DNA from: an uncultured Clostridia bacterium
GTDB taxonomy: Bacteria > Bacillota > Clostridia > Oscillospirales > Acutalibacteraceae
Assembly (NCBI GenBank): GCA_947171615.1
Contig: CAMVYG010000093.1
Span: 1-8,099, forward strand
Length of the DNA stretch: 8,099 bases
Direction: 5' to 3'
Shown here: positions 1 to 6,034 of the stretch, piece by piece
Position numbering within the stretch: position 1 is the first letter of the stretch
How the letters are laid out: each line of letters opens with the position of its first letter
Made by a program: the position numbers and the translations under genes
Notes under the pieces: model-generated
What the model was told of the DNA's origin: nothing
The model's input: the letters and a program-made list of their open reading frames with translations, nothing else
The model's database searches: none

Positions 1-627
1 CTGGGGAAGGTAAAGACCCAGGTGAATTTTGAGCTTGCCCCCGGGCTGATGCGGGAGCTTAGCGGAAAGGAAGATACCTCTGAGCTGATGGCGGTGGTAA
101 AAATGCGGGAGGACAGTCTTTCCCGGCTGACGGAAGGCCTGTCTCCGGAAAAGTCCCCGCTTTTCCTGCTGTTTGACCGGGCCTCCAACCGGGGCAACCT
201 GGGAACGATCCTCCGTTCCTGCGACGCCCTGGGCGCGGACGGCCTGCTGCTGACAGGCCATGCCGTTGACCTCTATGATCCGGAGGTGGTGGGCGCTTCC
301 ATGGGTTCCTTTTTCCATGTGCCCGCCGTGCGGGTGCCGGATAATGAAACGGTGTTCCGGTTTATCCGGGAGATGAAGGAGCGCTATCCCGATTTTCTCA
401 CCATCGGTACTACCGCCCACAGGCAGCATCCTCTGTATGGGCAGGATCTTACCCGCCCGCTGCTGTTTATGGCAGGAAATGAAACAGAAGGCCTGTGCTA
501 TGCCTTTAAGGAGGCATGTGATGTGCTTTGTACCATTCCCATGGCGGAAAGCTCCTCGGCTTCTTCTTTCAACGTAGCCTGTGCCGCTACCGTTATGCTT
601 TATGAAGCGGTACGGCAGAGAACATAA
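1..627 (+). CDS. TrmH/SpoU-family RNA 2'-O-methyltransferase, 5' end missing
   Basis: SPOUT-class methyltransferase predicted to transfer a methyl group from S-adenosylmethionine to a ribose 2'-OH in tRNA or rRNA. The frame is open back to base 1 with no stop, so the gene starts upstream; a GTG at 22 is only an internal candidate without a good ribosome binding site. Numbering from that GTG, SpoU motif 1 is at about residues 49-66 (FDRASNRGNLGTILRS, with the conserved Asn and Arg). A second block (DPEVVGASMGSFFHVPAV) is at 86-103, motif 2 (AGNETEGL) at 151-158, and motif 3 (IPMAESSSASSFNVACAAT) at 172-190. Motif 3 has a longer Ser-rich linker than the usual form. This is the catalytic knot domain; the missing N-terminus probably carries a substrate-binding region. 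It ends with TAA, 30 bp before the next gene. It is a paralogue of the gene at 3900-4733. The exact RNA target cannot be told from sequence. Confidence 0.88.
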   Translation: MGKVKTQVNFELAPGLMRELSGKEDTSELMAVVKMREDSLSRLTEGLSPEKSPLFLLFDRASNRGNLGTILRSCDALGADGLLLTGHAVDLYDPEVVGASMGSFFHVPAVRVPDNETVFRFIREMKERYPDFLTIGTTAHRQHPLYGQDLTRPLLFMAGNETEGLCYAFKEACDVLCTIPMAESSSASSFNVACAATVMLYEAVRQRT

Positions 628-657
628 ATAAAAACACTCAAAAGGAGAGACCTTGCA

Positions 658-1416
658 ATGATGACTTTAGGCGCGCAGCTATTTACCCTGCGGGACTACA
701 CGCAAACAGAAAAAGACCTGGACTATTCTCTGGGCCGGGTGGCGGAAATGGGCTATCAAACCGTGCAGATCTCGGCCATTGGGCCGATCCCGGCGGAAAA
801 GGTGCGGGAGCTTTGTGAGAAGCACGGGCTGAAGATCGTGCTGACCCATACCGACCAGAACCGCATTCTGAACGATACGGAAGCGGTCATTAAAGAGCAT
901 GATATCATGGGCTGCGAGTATATCGGCATTGGTATGATGCCCATGAAATACTGCTCCCCGGAATGGCTGTGGCACTTTGCCGATGACTTCCGTGAGCCCG
1001 CCAAAAAAATCGCGGCGGCGGGAAAGCTCTTGATGTACCACAACCACAATATCGAGTTCCAGAAATTCGGCGGCAAGCTGGTGATGGAAACCCTGATGGA
1101 AAGCTTTGCGCCGGACGAAATGGGCTTTACCCTGGATACCTTCTGGGTACAGAAGGGCGGCGGAGATGTGTGCGACTGGTTCAGGAAGCTGCAGGGTCGA
1201 ACTCCCTGCGTTCACCTGAAGGATATGGCCGTGCGGGAATGGGAACCCATTATGGCTCCCGTAATGGAAGGAAACCTGGATTTCCCGAAAATTCTTCGCA
1301 CCCTGGAGGAAATCGGCGGTGTAAAGCACCTTCTGGTAGAGCAGGACGTCTGCGACGGCAGCCCCTTTGACTGCCTGAAAACAAGCTATGACAACCTGCA
1401 TAAGCTGGGCTATTAA
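658..1416 (+). CDS. Sugar phosphate isomerase/epimerase (xylose isomerase-like TIM barrel)
   Basis: A 252-residue cytosolic protein of the AP-endonuclease-2/xylose-isomerase-like TIM-barrel family (IolE/IolI type), whose members use a divalent metal to isomerise or epimerise sugars and inositol derivatives. Visible marks in order are an N-terminal QLFTLRDY strand (residues 7-14), a metal-site-like MYHNHNIEF (126-134), FTLDTFWVQKGGGD (157-170) with Asp160, VHLKDM (185-190) with His186, EGNLDF (204-209) and VEQD (227-230) with Glu228. Together these match the usual His/Asp/His/Glu metal ligands. The length is typical for the family. The start is the first of two adjacent ATGs; AAAGGAGAG at 641-649 lies well spaced ahead of either, so residue 1 or 2 could be the true start. 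It follows the methyltransferase gene by 30 bp and ends before a strong terminator, so the two may share a transcript. No sugar transporter or kinase is nearby, so the substrate is unknown. Confidence 0.85.
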   Translation: MMTLGAQLFTLRDYTQTEKDLDYSLGRVAEMGYQTVQISAIGPIPAEKVRELCEKHGLKIVLTHTDQNRILNDTEAVIKEHDIMGCEYIGIGMMPMKYCSPEWLWHFADDFREPAKKIAAAGKLLMYHNHNIEFQKFGGKLVMETLMESFAPDEMGFTLDTFWVQKGGGDVCDWFRKLQGRTPCVHLKDMAVREWEPIMAPVMEGNLDFPKILRTLEEIGGVKHLLVEQDVCDGSPFDCLKTSYDNLHKLGY

Positions 1417-1445
1417 GTACAGAAGTTAGATAGTGGATAGAAAAA

Positions 1446-1483
1446 ACGGAGAAAACCGGGGCGTTCCGGTTTTCTCTGTTTTT
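1446..1483 (+). terminator. Intrinsic terminator after the sugar isomerase gene
   Basis: A 14-bp stem (1446-1459 with 1466-1479, one G-U pair) closes a 6-nt loop and runs into five T residues (1479-1483). It lies 30 bp after the isomerase stop codon and separates that unit from the HD-domain gene. The stem is A/T-rich at the base but has a CCGG/CCGG top. The arrangement is a standard rho-independent terminator. Confidence 0.88.
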
Positions 1484-1562
1484 GGCCGACGCTTGAATAA
1501 TAGTTCCTATGATAGAGAACCGGCGTTTTGAGCCGGCTGAAAACGAAAGAAGGAATCAGCCA

Positions 1563-2177
1563 ATGAAGCAGCTAGAGAAAAGCTTGTGTGACTACATTGC
1601 CGAAAAAATCCTGCCCTGTTATGAAACCTTCGATAAAGCCCATGGCTCCGACCATGTAAAAACTGTGTTGGAAAACAGCATGGAGCTGGCAGAATCTCTG
1701 GATGTGGATATCAACATGGTATACGCCATCGCCGCTTACCATGATGTGGGCCTTCGGTTCGGGCGGGAAAATCATGAGCAGACCTCCGGCGCGGTTTTCA
1801 TGGAGGACGCCGCTATGGAACGCTGGTTCACCCCGGAGCAGCGGCAGATCATGCGGGAAGCCATTGAAGATCACCGGGCGTCAAAGCAAAGCGAGCCCCG
1901 AAGCATTTACGGCAGGATCATCAGCGAAGCCGACCGGGATATTGACCCGGAGCGCATTGTGCGCCGCTGCATGGAATATGGCCGCGCCAATGAGCCTGAG
2001 CTTGATGACAGGGAACAAATACAGCGCACTATTGAGCATATCGGGGACAAGTATGGAGAAAACGGATATCTGCATCTTTGGCTGCCCAGCAGAAAAAACC
2101 AGCAGGGATTAAACACCCTGCGAAAGTGGCTGCAAACCGGAGAGATCCGGGAGATCTGCGAAAAGTATTTGCGGTAA
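1563..2177 (+). CDS. HD-domain phosphohydrolase
   Basis: A 204-residue soluble protein of the HD superfamily, whose members are metal-dependent phosphohydrolases acting on nucleotides or other phosphomonoesters and diesters. Visible metal-site signature: HGSDH (residues 27-31, His31), the defining His60-Asp61 pair in AAYHDVG, a conserved His104 in EDHR, and an EADRDID block with Asp124. This is the H...HD...D layout of compact single-domain HD proteins (YpgQ/YedJ-like). The start is placed at the ATG at 1563 because AGAAGGA (1548-1553) sits about 9 nt ahead. An in-frame ATG at 1509 would add 18 residues (MIENRRFEPAENERRNQP) with no ribosome binding site and across a small hairpin. The gene is isolated between a strong terminator upstream and the infC promoter region downstream, so it is probably its own transcription unit. 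No substrate can be inferred. Confidence 0.85.
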   Translation: MKQLEKSLCDYIAEKILPCYETFDKAHGSDHVKTVLENSMELAESLDVDINMVYAIAAYHDVGLRFGRENHEQTSGAVFMEDAAMERWFTPEQRQIMREAIEDHRASKQSEPRSIYGRIISEADRDIDPERIVRRCMEYGRANEPELDDREQIQRTIEHIGDKYGENGYLHLWLPSRKNQQGLNTLRKWLQTGEIREICEKYLR

Positions 2178-2203
2178 TTGAGTCTCTGTGTGTCTGAGAA
2201 AGA

Positions 2204-2237
2204 AGAGGTATCTCCGGCTTTCGCCTTCCTCTGTTTT
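2204..2237 (+). terminator. Weak terminator-like hairpin after the HD gene
   Basis: An imperfect hairpin: AGAGG (2204-2208) pairs with CCTCT (2228-2232), with a second small helix GGC/GCC (2216-2218 with 2223-2225) inside, followed by GTTTT. It lies 26 bp after the HD gene's stop codon, where a terminator is expected, but the stem is short and the T-run is only four bases. Confidence 0.4.
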
Positions 2238-2266
2238 AAACGATATGGAAAATGAAGAATTCTGCC

Positions 2267-2283
2267 TCAGGAACGCTTCCTGA
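2267..2283. repeat. Perfect 17-bp dyad just upstream of the infC promoter
   Basis: TCAGGAA (2267-2273) and TTCCTGA (2277-2283) are perfect inverted arms around a 3-nt CGC centre. The dyad ends 8 bp before the -35 box at 2292. There is no T-run on the + strand side, so it does not look like a terminator. The spacing would suit an operator for a dimeric regulator or simple upstream DNA structure. No regulator is recognised. Confidence 0.5.
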
Positions 2284-2291
2284 AAAAAGCC

Positions 2292-2320
2292 TTGACATTC
2301 CCGCTAAGGCGGTGTATACT
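2292..2320 (+). promoter_or_regulatory. Sigma-A type promoter of the infC-rpmI-rplT operon
   Basis: A perfect -35 box TTGACA (2292-2297), a 17-bp spacer and a -10 box TATACT (2315-2320), one base from TATAAT. Transcription should start near 2327. This is the best promoter match in the window, as expected for highly expressed translation genes. It implies a leader of about 280 nt before infC. Confidence 0.88.
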
Positions 2321-2510
2321 CTTTTTCGGTAAAACAAAGCGGAAGTTGAAAGTTCTGCCTTTTACGGAAGGCAAAGAAATTCAATTTCCCACCCGTGCGG
2401 TTTTTGTCCGTCACAGGTCAATAGCGTAGCAGGCGGCAGGCGGTTTTCTGCTTTGGGGGCTTTGGCTTCTTTAAAGTGGGAAAGCAGCGGCTGTGCGGAT
2501 ACGGATTGAT

Positions 2511-2541
2511 CGCGGGCAAAAGCAAATGCCCGCGTTTTTTT
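2511..2541 (+). terminator. Intrinsic terminator inside the infC leader
   Basis: A perfect 8-bp GC-rich stem, CGCGGGCA (2511-2518) with TGCCCGCG (2527-2534), closes an 8-nt A-rich loop and is followed directly by seven T residues (2535-2541). It lies about 64 bp upstream of the infC start and well downstream of the promoter. Transcripts must therefore pass it to express IF3, L35 and L20, which makes it an attenuator rather than the end of another gene. Confidence 0.9.
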
Positions 2542-2590
2542 GTGGCATTTTCGGGTGTGCTTTGAAAATCAGTTTTGAGGAAATCTTGAT

Positions 2591-2597
2591 GGAGGTG
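2591..2597 (+). promoter_or_regulatory. Shine-Dalgarno that fixes the infC ATT start
   Basis: GGAGGTG matches the anti-Shine-Dalgarno almost perfectly and lies 7 nt before ATT at 2605. An in-frame TGA at 2587-2589 and the absence of ATG, GTG or TTG between it and the conserved IF3 N-terminus leave ATT as the only start that fits this site. Confidence 0.88.
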
Positions 2598-2604
2598 CTT
2601 ACCG

Positions 2605-3123
2605 ATTAGCAACAAAGAGCTGCAAATCAACGAACAAATCCGCGATAAGGAACTTCGCGTAGTGGATTCCGATGGCTCTCAGCTGGGCGTTATGCCCTTA
2701 AAGCAGGCCATGGAGCTGGCGGAGCAGCGGAATCTGGACCTGGTGAAGATCGCGCCCCAGGCAAAGCCCCCGGTGTGTAAGATCATCGATTACGGTAAGT
2801 TCCGTTTCGAGCAGTCGAAGCGGGAGAAGGAGCAGCGAAAGAACCAGCGGGTCGTTGAGATCAAGGAAGTCCGGCTTTCTCTCAATATCGATACCCACGA
2901 TTTTGAGACGAAGAAAAACCATGCAACCCGCTTTATTGCCGAAGGGAATAAAGTGAAGGCTTCCATCCGTTTCCGCGGAAGGGAAATGGGCCACCCCGAG
3001 CTGGGGCAGGAGATCATGCGCCGGTTTGCCGATGCTATGAGCGAGGTCGCCAATGTGGAAAAGGCTCCCAAGCTGGAGGGCCGTTCCATGCTGATGTTCC
3101 TTGCACCCAAGCCCGTCAAGTAA
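2605..3123 (+). CDS. infC: Translation initiation factor IF-3, ATT start
   Basis: IF3 binds the 30S subunit, keeps 50S away and checks the start codon/initiator tRNA pairing. Starting at ATT gives 172 residues, the normal family length. The N-terminal domain begins SNKELQINEQIRDKELRVVD and holds the signature around residues 54-70 (KPPVCKIIDYGKFRFEQ). A Lys/Arg-rich linker (about 71-83) leads to the C-terminal domain, with KEVRLSLNIDTHDF (87-100), VKASIRFRGREM (117-128) and a C-terminal SMLMFLAPKP (161-170). A GTG at 2662 would cut 19 conserved residues and has no ribosome binding site, so it is rejected. The ATT start is known from E. coli infC, where IF3 rejects its own non-canonical start and so limits its synthesis; the same autocontrol is inferred here. 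It is first in the operon with rpmI 25 bp downstream. Confidence 0.95.
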   Translation: MSNKELQINEQIRDKELRVVDSDGSQLGVMPLKQAMELAEQRNLDLVKIAPQAKPPVCKIIDYGKFRFEQSKREKEQRKNQRVVEIKEVRLSLNIDTHDFETKKNHATRFIAEGNKVKASIRFRGREMGHPELGQEIMRRFADAMSEVANVEKAPKLEGRSMLMFLAPKPVK

Positions 3124-3133
3124 TGTAAAATTT

Positions 3134-3140
3134 AAGGAGG
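3134..3140 (+). promoter_or_regulatory. Shine-Dalgarno that fixes the rpmI start
   Basis: AAGGAGG, 8 nt before ATG 3149. It decides against an in-frame ATG at 3101 that lies inside infC and would add 16 residues unknown in L35. Confidence 0.85.
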
Positions 3141-3148
3141 ACTGCAAA

Positions 3149-3352
3149 ATGCCGAAGCTCAAAACACACAGCGGCGCCAAGAAGCGCTTCAAATTATCCA
3201 AAAACGGGAAAGTGATCCGTGGACACGCCTTTACCAGCCATCTGCTGAACGGCCACGGCAAAACCCCCAAGACCAAGCGTCATGCCCGCGGCACCGTGGT
3301 AACTGATAAAACCAACACCGCCGCTGTCAAGAGAATGATGCCCTATAAATAA
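3149..3352 (+). CDS. rpmI: 50S ribosomal protein L35
   Basis: A small, very basic structural protein of the large ribosomal subunit. The product is 67 residues, close to the usual 64-66. It opens with the L35 signature MPKLKTHSGAKKRFKLSKNG (residues 1-20) and continues with basic segments such as KTPKTKRHARG. It ends MMPYK, close to the usual L35 C-terminus. It is preceded by an excellent ribosome binding site and lies 25 bp after infC and 65 bp before rplT. This is the conserved infC-rpmI-rplT order of Firmicutes and many other bacteria. Expression should follow the shared promoter and leader attenuator. Confidence 0.95.
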   Translation: MPKLKTHSGAKKRFKLSKNGKVIRGHAFTSHLLNGHGKTPKTKRHARGTVVTDKTNTAAVKRMMPYK

Positions 3353-3417
3353 GAAGGGCAAGGGACAGGACGTTTGAAAGCTTCTATTTTTGGATAACAA
3401 GAAAGGATTGAAGAGAT

Positions 3418-3771
3418 ATGGCTAGAGTAAAGGGCGCAATGATGACGCGCAAAAGAAGGAAAAAGGTATTAAAGCTCGCTAAGGGCTATTGGGGTTCCAA
3501 GAGCCGTCATTTTAAAATGGCGAAACAGGCTGTGATGAAGTCCGGCAATTACGCCTATATTGGGCGTAAGCAGCGCAAGCGGGATTTCCGCCGCCTGTGG
3601 ATCACCAGAATTTCTGCCGCCTGCCATATGAACGATATGAATTATTCTACCTTTATGAATGGCCTCAAAAAGGCCGGCGTTACCTTGAACAGAAAGATGC
3701 TGTCCGAGATCGCCATTGCCGACCCCGCCGCTTTCACCGCTCTGGTGGAAAAGGCAAAGGCCGCCCTGTAA
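3418..3771 (+). CDS. rplT: 50S ribosomal protein L20
   Basis: A 117-residue primary rRNA-binding protein needed early in 50S assembly; the length is typical. The N-terminal half is a long basic extension (MARVKGAMMTRKRRKKVLKL, then GYWGSKSRHFKMAKQAVMK). The conserved core follows with RKRDFRRLWITRISAA at about residues 53-68, NGLKKAGVTLNRKMLSEIA at 81-99 and DPAAFTALVEKAKAAL at the end. AAAGGA at 3402-3407 lies 10 nt before the ATG. In Bacillus and in E. coli L20 also represses its own operon by binding leader or intercistronic mRNA. The structured leader ahead of infC suggests the same here. Confidence 0.95.
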   Translation: MARVKGAMMTRKRRKKVLKLAKGYWGSKSRHFKMAKQAVMKSGNYAYIGRKQRKRDFRRLWITRISAACHMNDMNYSTFMNGLKKAGVTLNRKMLSEIAIADPAAFTALVEKAKAAL

Positions 3772-3783
3772 GGAAGGAAATCT

Positions 3784-3819
3784 GCGCCTGAGGCACTCGC
3801 CTTGGGCGTTTCCGTTTTT
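3784..3819 (+). terminator. Probable terminator after rplT
   Basis: An 11-bp stem (3784-3794 with 3799-3809, including three G-U wobbles) closes an ACTC tetraloop. The T-tract is interrupted: TTT at 3809-3811, then CCG, then TTTTT at 3815-3819. It lies 12 bp after the rplT stop codon, the expected end of the ribosomal operon. The broken tract could allow partial read-through into the methyltransferase-dprA pair. Confidence 0.6.
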
Positions 3820-3840
3820 CTATCCGCAGTCAGGGGCAGG

Positions 3841-3884
3841 AAATTTTTCGGGGAAAGGGAAGCAGTAACCTCCAAATTTTTCGG
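3841..3884 (+). repeat. Short direct repeat flanking the methyltransferase ribosome binding site
   Basis: AAATTTTTCGG occurs at 3841-3851 and again at 3874-3884, 33 bp apart. Each copy is followed by a purine-rich stretch (GGAAAGGGA and AAAGGAG); the second stretch is the ribosome binding site of the gene at 3900. This looks like a small tandem duplication of the leader. Confidence 0.55.
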
Positions 3885-3899
3885 AAAGGAGCATGGCAG

Positions 3900-4733
3900 A
3901 TGGAGCAAAACCGCATTACCAGCAGACAAAATGAAACCGCGCGCCGGGCCGCTGCATTGGCCCGCAGTGGGGAAGAGCGCCGGACGCAGGGAAAATTTCT
4001 CTGTGAGGGCGCCAGACTATGCCGGGACGCCGTGCTCTCCGGGCTTTCGGTAGAGAGCTGCTTTTATACGGAACAGGCGGGAGAAAAGTATAAAGACTAT
4101 CTTTCTCCCATACTTTCCGCCTGTCGGGAAAGCTATCTCATTGAGGAGCATGTGGCGGAGCTTTTGTCTTCCACGAAAGCTTCCCAGGGAATCTTCTGTG
4201 TCTGCGGCTGGCCGAAGCGGCTTCTGCCTGAAGCGGTATGGGAGCCGGAGCAGGCCCCTTTGCTGGTGCTGGAAAATTTGCAGGACCCCGGAAATCTGGG
4301 AACAGTGTTCCGTACAGCGGAAGCGCTGGGAATTGGGCAGGTCGTTCTTTTGGGTGAATGCTGCGATCCCTTGTCGCCCAAGGTGCTGCGCGCCTCTATG
4401 GGCGCGGTGTTCCGGCTGAGGCTGCGGGCGGAAAAAGAATCTGAAAAATTATGTAAACTTTTAAAAAACCAAGGCTTTCAGCTTCACGCAGCTGTGCCGG
4501 ACGCTTCGGCGCGGCGAGTCACAGAGATTGATTTTTCCGATGGACTTCACGCGGTGTATATCGGTAACGAAGGCAGCGGCCTGACAGCGGAAACCATCGC
4601 TTTTTGTCATGACCGTGTGACGATCCCCATGGCGGGCCGGGCGGAATCTCTGAATGCCTCTGCGGCAGCGACGATCCTGCTGTGGGAAATGCAGCGGGGG
4701 AGTACGGTGAAAGTGGGGGTGTGCCATGGATAA
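3900..4733 (+). CDS. TrmH/SpoU-family 23S rRNA/tRNA 2'-O-ribose methyltransferase
   Basis: A 277-residue SPOUT methyltransferase, complete in the window. Residues 1-60 form the small N-terminal RNA-binding domain (SpoU substrate-binding type), with the typical GKFLCEGARLCRDAV at 31-45. The catalytic knot domain follows, with motif 1 ENLQDPGNLGTVFRTAEA (125-142; Asn126, Asn132, Arg138), then DPLSPKVLRASMGAVFRL (156-173), motif 2 IGNEGSGL (221-228) and motif 3 IPMAGRAESLNASAAATIL (242-260). These match the RlmB/TrmH group; the exact nucleotide is not known. AAAGGAG at 3885-3891 lies 8 nt before ATG 3900. An ATG at 3893 is in another frame and closes quickly. Its TAA overlaps the dprA start by 8 bp, so the two are probably translationally coupled. 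A methyltransferase between rplT and dprA fits a clostridial gene order. Confidence 0.92.
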   Translation: MEQNRITSRQNETARRAAALARSGEERRTQGKFLCEGARLCRDAVLSGLSVESCFYTEQAGEKYKDYLSPILSACRESYLIEEHVAELLSSTKASQGIFCVCGWPKRLLPEAVWEPEQAPLLVLENLQDPGNLGTVFRTAEALGIGQVVLLGECCDPLSPKVLRASMGAVFRLRLRAEKESEKLCKLLKNQGFQLHAAVPDASARRVTEIDFSDGLHAVYIGNEGSGLTAETIAFCHDRVTIPMAGRAESLNASAAATILLWEMQRGSTVKVGVCHG

Positions 4734-5889
4734 CCGCACTTACTGGATCTGGGCCCAGCAGGCCTTTTCTCCGGGAAGCAGGAAGCCCGTGCACCTTTCG
4801 GCCCAGTACAGCGGCGGGCTGGAAGAATTTTGCCGGGGCGGCCCACGGCTGTGGAACAGCCGCCGGGATCTGACGGACCGGGAAACCGCCGCGCTGCGGG
4901 ACTTCAGTATTTCCCAGGCGGAGGCCAGGTTGGAATATGCGGAAAAGCTGGGTTGGCAGGTGATCACGCCGGAGTGTGAGAAATATCCCGAGCTGCTGAG
5001 GAATATTTCTGATCCTCCTGCGGTACTGTATCTAAAGGGAAATCTGCCGGATCTGGATTCTGTTGTTTCCATCGGTGTTGCCGGGGCGAGAAAGGCAACG
5101 GACGCCTCTCTGGACGCTGCCAGAAAATTTGGCTATCAGTTGGCGGCAGGCGGAGCCTGTGTGGTGTCCGGCGGGGCGAAGGGCGTAGACGCCGCGGCCC
5201 TGACCGGCGCCCTGGGAATTCCGGGATCCCGGGTCATCAGTGTGTTGCCGGTTTCGCTGGACAGCACCTATGTGACGGAAAACGCGAAGCTGCGGAATAT
5301 GATCTGCTCTCACGGCGGCGCTTTGGTCACGGAATACTTTTCGCTTAGCCGCCCGGAATTTGGCACCTTTCAGGTGCGAAATCGGCTGATCACAGGATTG
5401 AGCCGGGGAACGCTGCTGATCCAGGCCGCCCGAAAAAGCGGCACAATGATCTATGCCACCCGTGCGCTGGATCAAAATCGGGATCTCTTTATTTATCCCG
5501 GCCCTGAGGGTGCGGCGGAATTTGCCGGAAGCCGGGAGCTGATCGAAGACGGGGCTTATGCGGTGGCATGCGGAGAGGATATTCTGGCGGAATATGGCGG
5601 AGAGCTTCAAGCGAAGCCCCAGTCTCCGGTATACGATCTGTTTGAGGATTTGACAGTTCCCATGCAGATAGAGCGGGAAGCCGTGCCTGCTTTAGCGGAT
5701 ATCACCGCTCAGCTCTCTCCCCAGGCCCGTCAGGTTTTGGAAGCTTTGGGCCGGGAACCGATAGATATTGCGGGGCTGGAAGAAAAAACTGGCCTTCCCG
5801 CCGCTGCTTTGCTGGGAGTTTTGACCGAGCTGGAGCTGGAAGGACTGGCGGAGTCTCTGCCCGGTAAGCGTTATCTGCGCGGAATTTGA
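4726..5889 (+). CDS. dprA: DNA-processing protein DprA (Smf), divergent
   Basis: DprA binds incoming single-stranded DNA and loads RecA during natural transformation; it is also widely kept in bacteria not known to be competent. The product is 387 residues. Residues 1-110 are an N-terminal region with a canonical-looking YPELLRNISDPPAVLYLKG block at 87-105. The Rossmann-like DprA domain spans about 112-290: VAGARK (118-123), VVSGGAKGVDAAAL (146-159), VISVLPVSLDSTY (170-182), TEYF (202-205), FQVRNRLITGLSRGTLLIQA (215-234), KSGTMIYATRAL (237-248) and YPGP (257-260). A C-terminal winged-helix-like domain covers about 325-387. Differences from the common motifs are GAR for GSR, SGGAKGVD for SGLARGID, and LPVSLD where a G-rich Gly-Leu-Asp turn is usual. 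The start overlaps the preceding gene and has only a G-rich, poor ribosome binding site, which supports coupled translation. dprA immediately before topA is the classic Firmicute arrangement. Confidence 0.9.
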   Translation: MDNRTYWIWAQQAFSPGSRKPVHLSAQYSGGLEEFCRGGPRLWNSRRDLTDRETAALRDFSISQAEARLEYAEKLGWQVITPECEKYPELLRNISDPPAVLYLKGNLPDLDSVVSIGVAGARKATDASLDAARKFGYQLAAGGACVVSGGAKGVDAAALTGALGIPGSRVISVLPVSLDSTYVTENAKLRNMICSHGGALVTEYFSLSRPEFGTFQVRNRLITGLSRGTLLIQAARKSGTMIYATRALDQNRDLFIYPGPEGAAEFAGSRELIEDGAYAVACGEDILAEYGGELQAKPQSPVYDLFEDLTVPMQIEREAVPALADITAQLSPQARQVLEALGREPIDIAGLEEKTGLPAAALLGVLTELELEGLAESLPGKRYLRGI

Positions 5890-5901
5890 TGGATGCTTCA
5901 T

Positions 5902-5931
5902 AAATATATTCTCTAAAAGAATTATATTTTT
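5902..5931. repeat. AT-rich imperfect inverted repeat between dprA and topA
   Basis: AAATATATTCT (5902-5912) pairs with AGAATTATATTT (5918-5929) with one bulged T, closing a 5-nt loop, and the 3' arm runs into a T-tract ending at 5931. It could be a weak terminator after dprA or an operator-like element in the topA promoter region. The rest of the 145-bp gap is unusually AT-rich for this window but holds no promoter I would defend. Confidence 0.4.
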
Positions 5932-6034
5932 CCGGAAATATTGTAAGATGATAGCGTTTTATGCTGCGGGACAGCTTTCCGGTATGTCCTGAAGCTGAAT
6001 CGGTTATGCTCGAAAAGAAAGGAAGGAACATGCT

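Larger units (their letters stand above)
2327..2604 (+). promoter_or_regulatory. Structured leader (attenuator) of infC-rpmI-rplT, likely L20-responsive
   Basis: This non-coding leader fills the gap between promoter and infC. Hairpin A pairs 2341-2350 with 2380-2389 (10 bp, one G-U), with an inner stem TGCCTT (2356-2361) to AAGGCA (2368-2373). Hairpin B pairs 2391-2400 with 2408-2418, allowing a C-A mismatch and a bulge. A smaller stem links AGCAG (2428-2432) and CTGCT (2448-2452). The leader then ends in an intrinsic terminator (2511-2541). In Bacillus and relatives, ribosomal protein L20, encoded last in this operon, binds its own leader and promotes termination. The same control is inferred here from position and architecture, not from a covariance-model match. 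CCCGTG at 2392-2397 could pair with CGCGGG at 2511-2516 as an antiterminator, but this is tentative. There is no convincing ORF in the leader. Confidence 0.7.

Noticed and set aside
679..1401. 240-residue minus-strand open frame opposite the sugar isomerase gene
   Set aside because: It lies fully antisense to a well-supported gene, has no recognisable domain and no ribosome binding site; it is a shadow of GC-rich codon use.
1509..1511. ATG 1509 as the HD-domain protein start
   Set aside because: No ribosome binding site, and the 18 extra residues do not resemble HD proteins; ATG 1563 has a proper site.
2401..2405. TTTTT at 2401-2405 as a terminator tail in the leader
   Set aside because: The stem in front of it (CCG-TG-CGG) is only 3 bp; the T residues fit better as the loop of hairpin B.
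2418..2630. 70-residue minus-strand open frame across the infC leader
   Set aside because: It covers the terminator hairpin and Shine-Dalgarno of infC, has low-complexity Lys/Pro content and no family resemblance; the leader explains the region better.
2662..2664. GTG as the infC start
   Set aside because: It has no Shine-Dalgarno and would delete the conserved IF3 N-terminus that continues in frame back to ATT 2605.
3802..4053. 83-residue + strand open frame overlapping the second methyltransferase
   Set aside because: It starts inside the rplT terminator hairpin, has no ribosome binding site and overlaps a clear gene in another frame.
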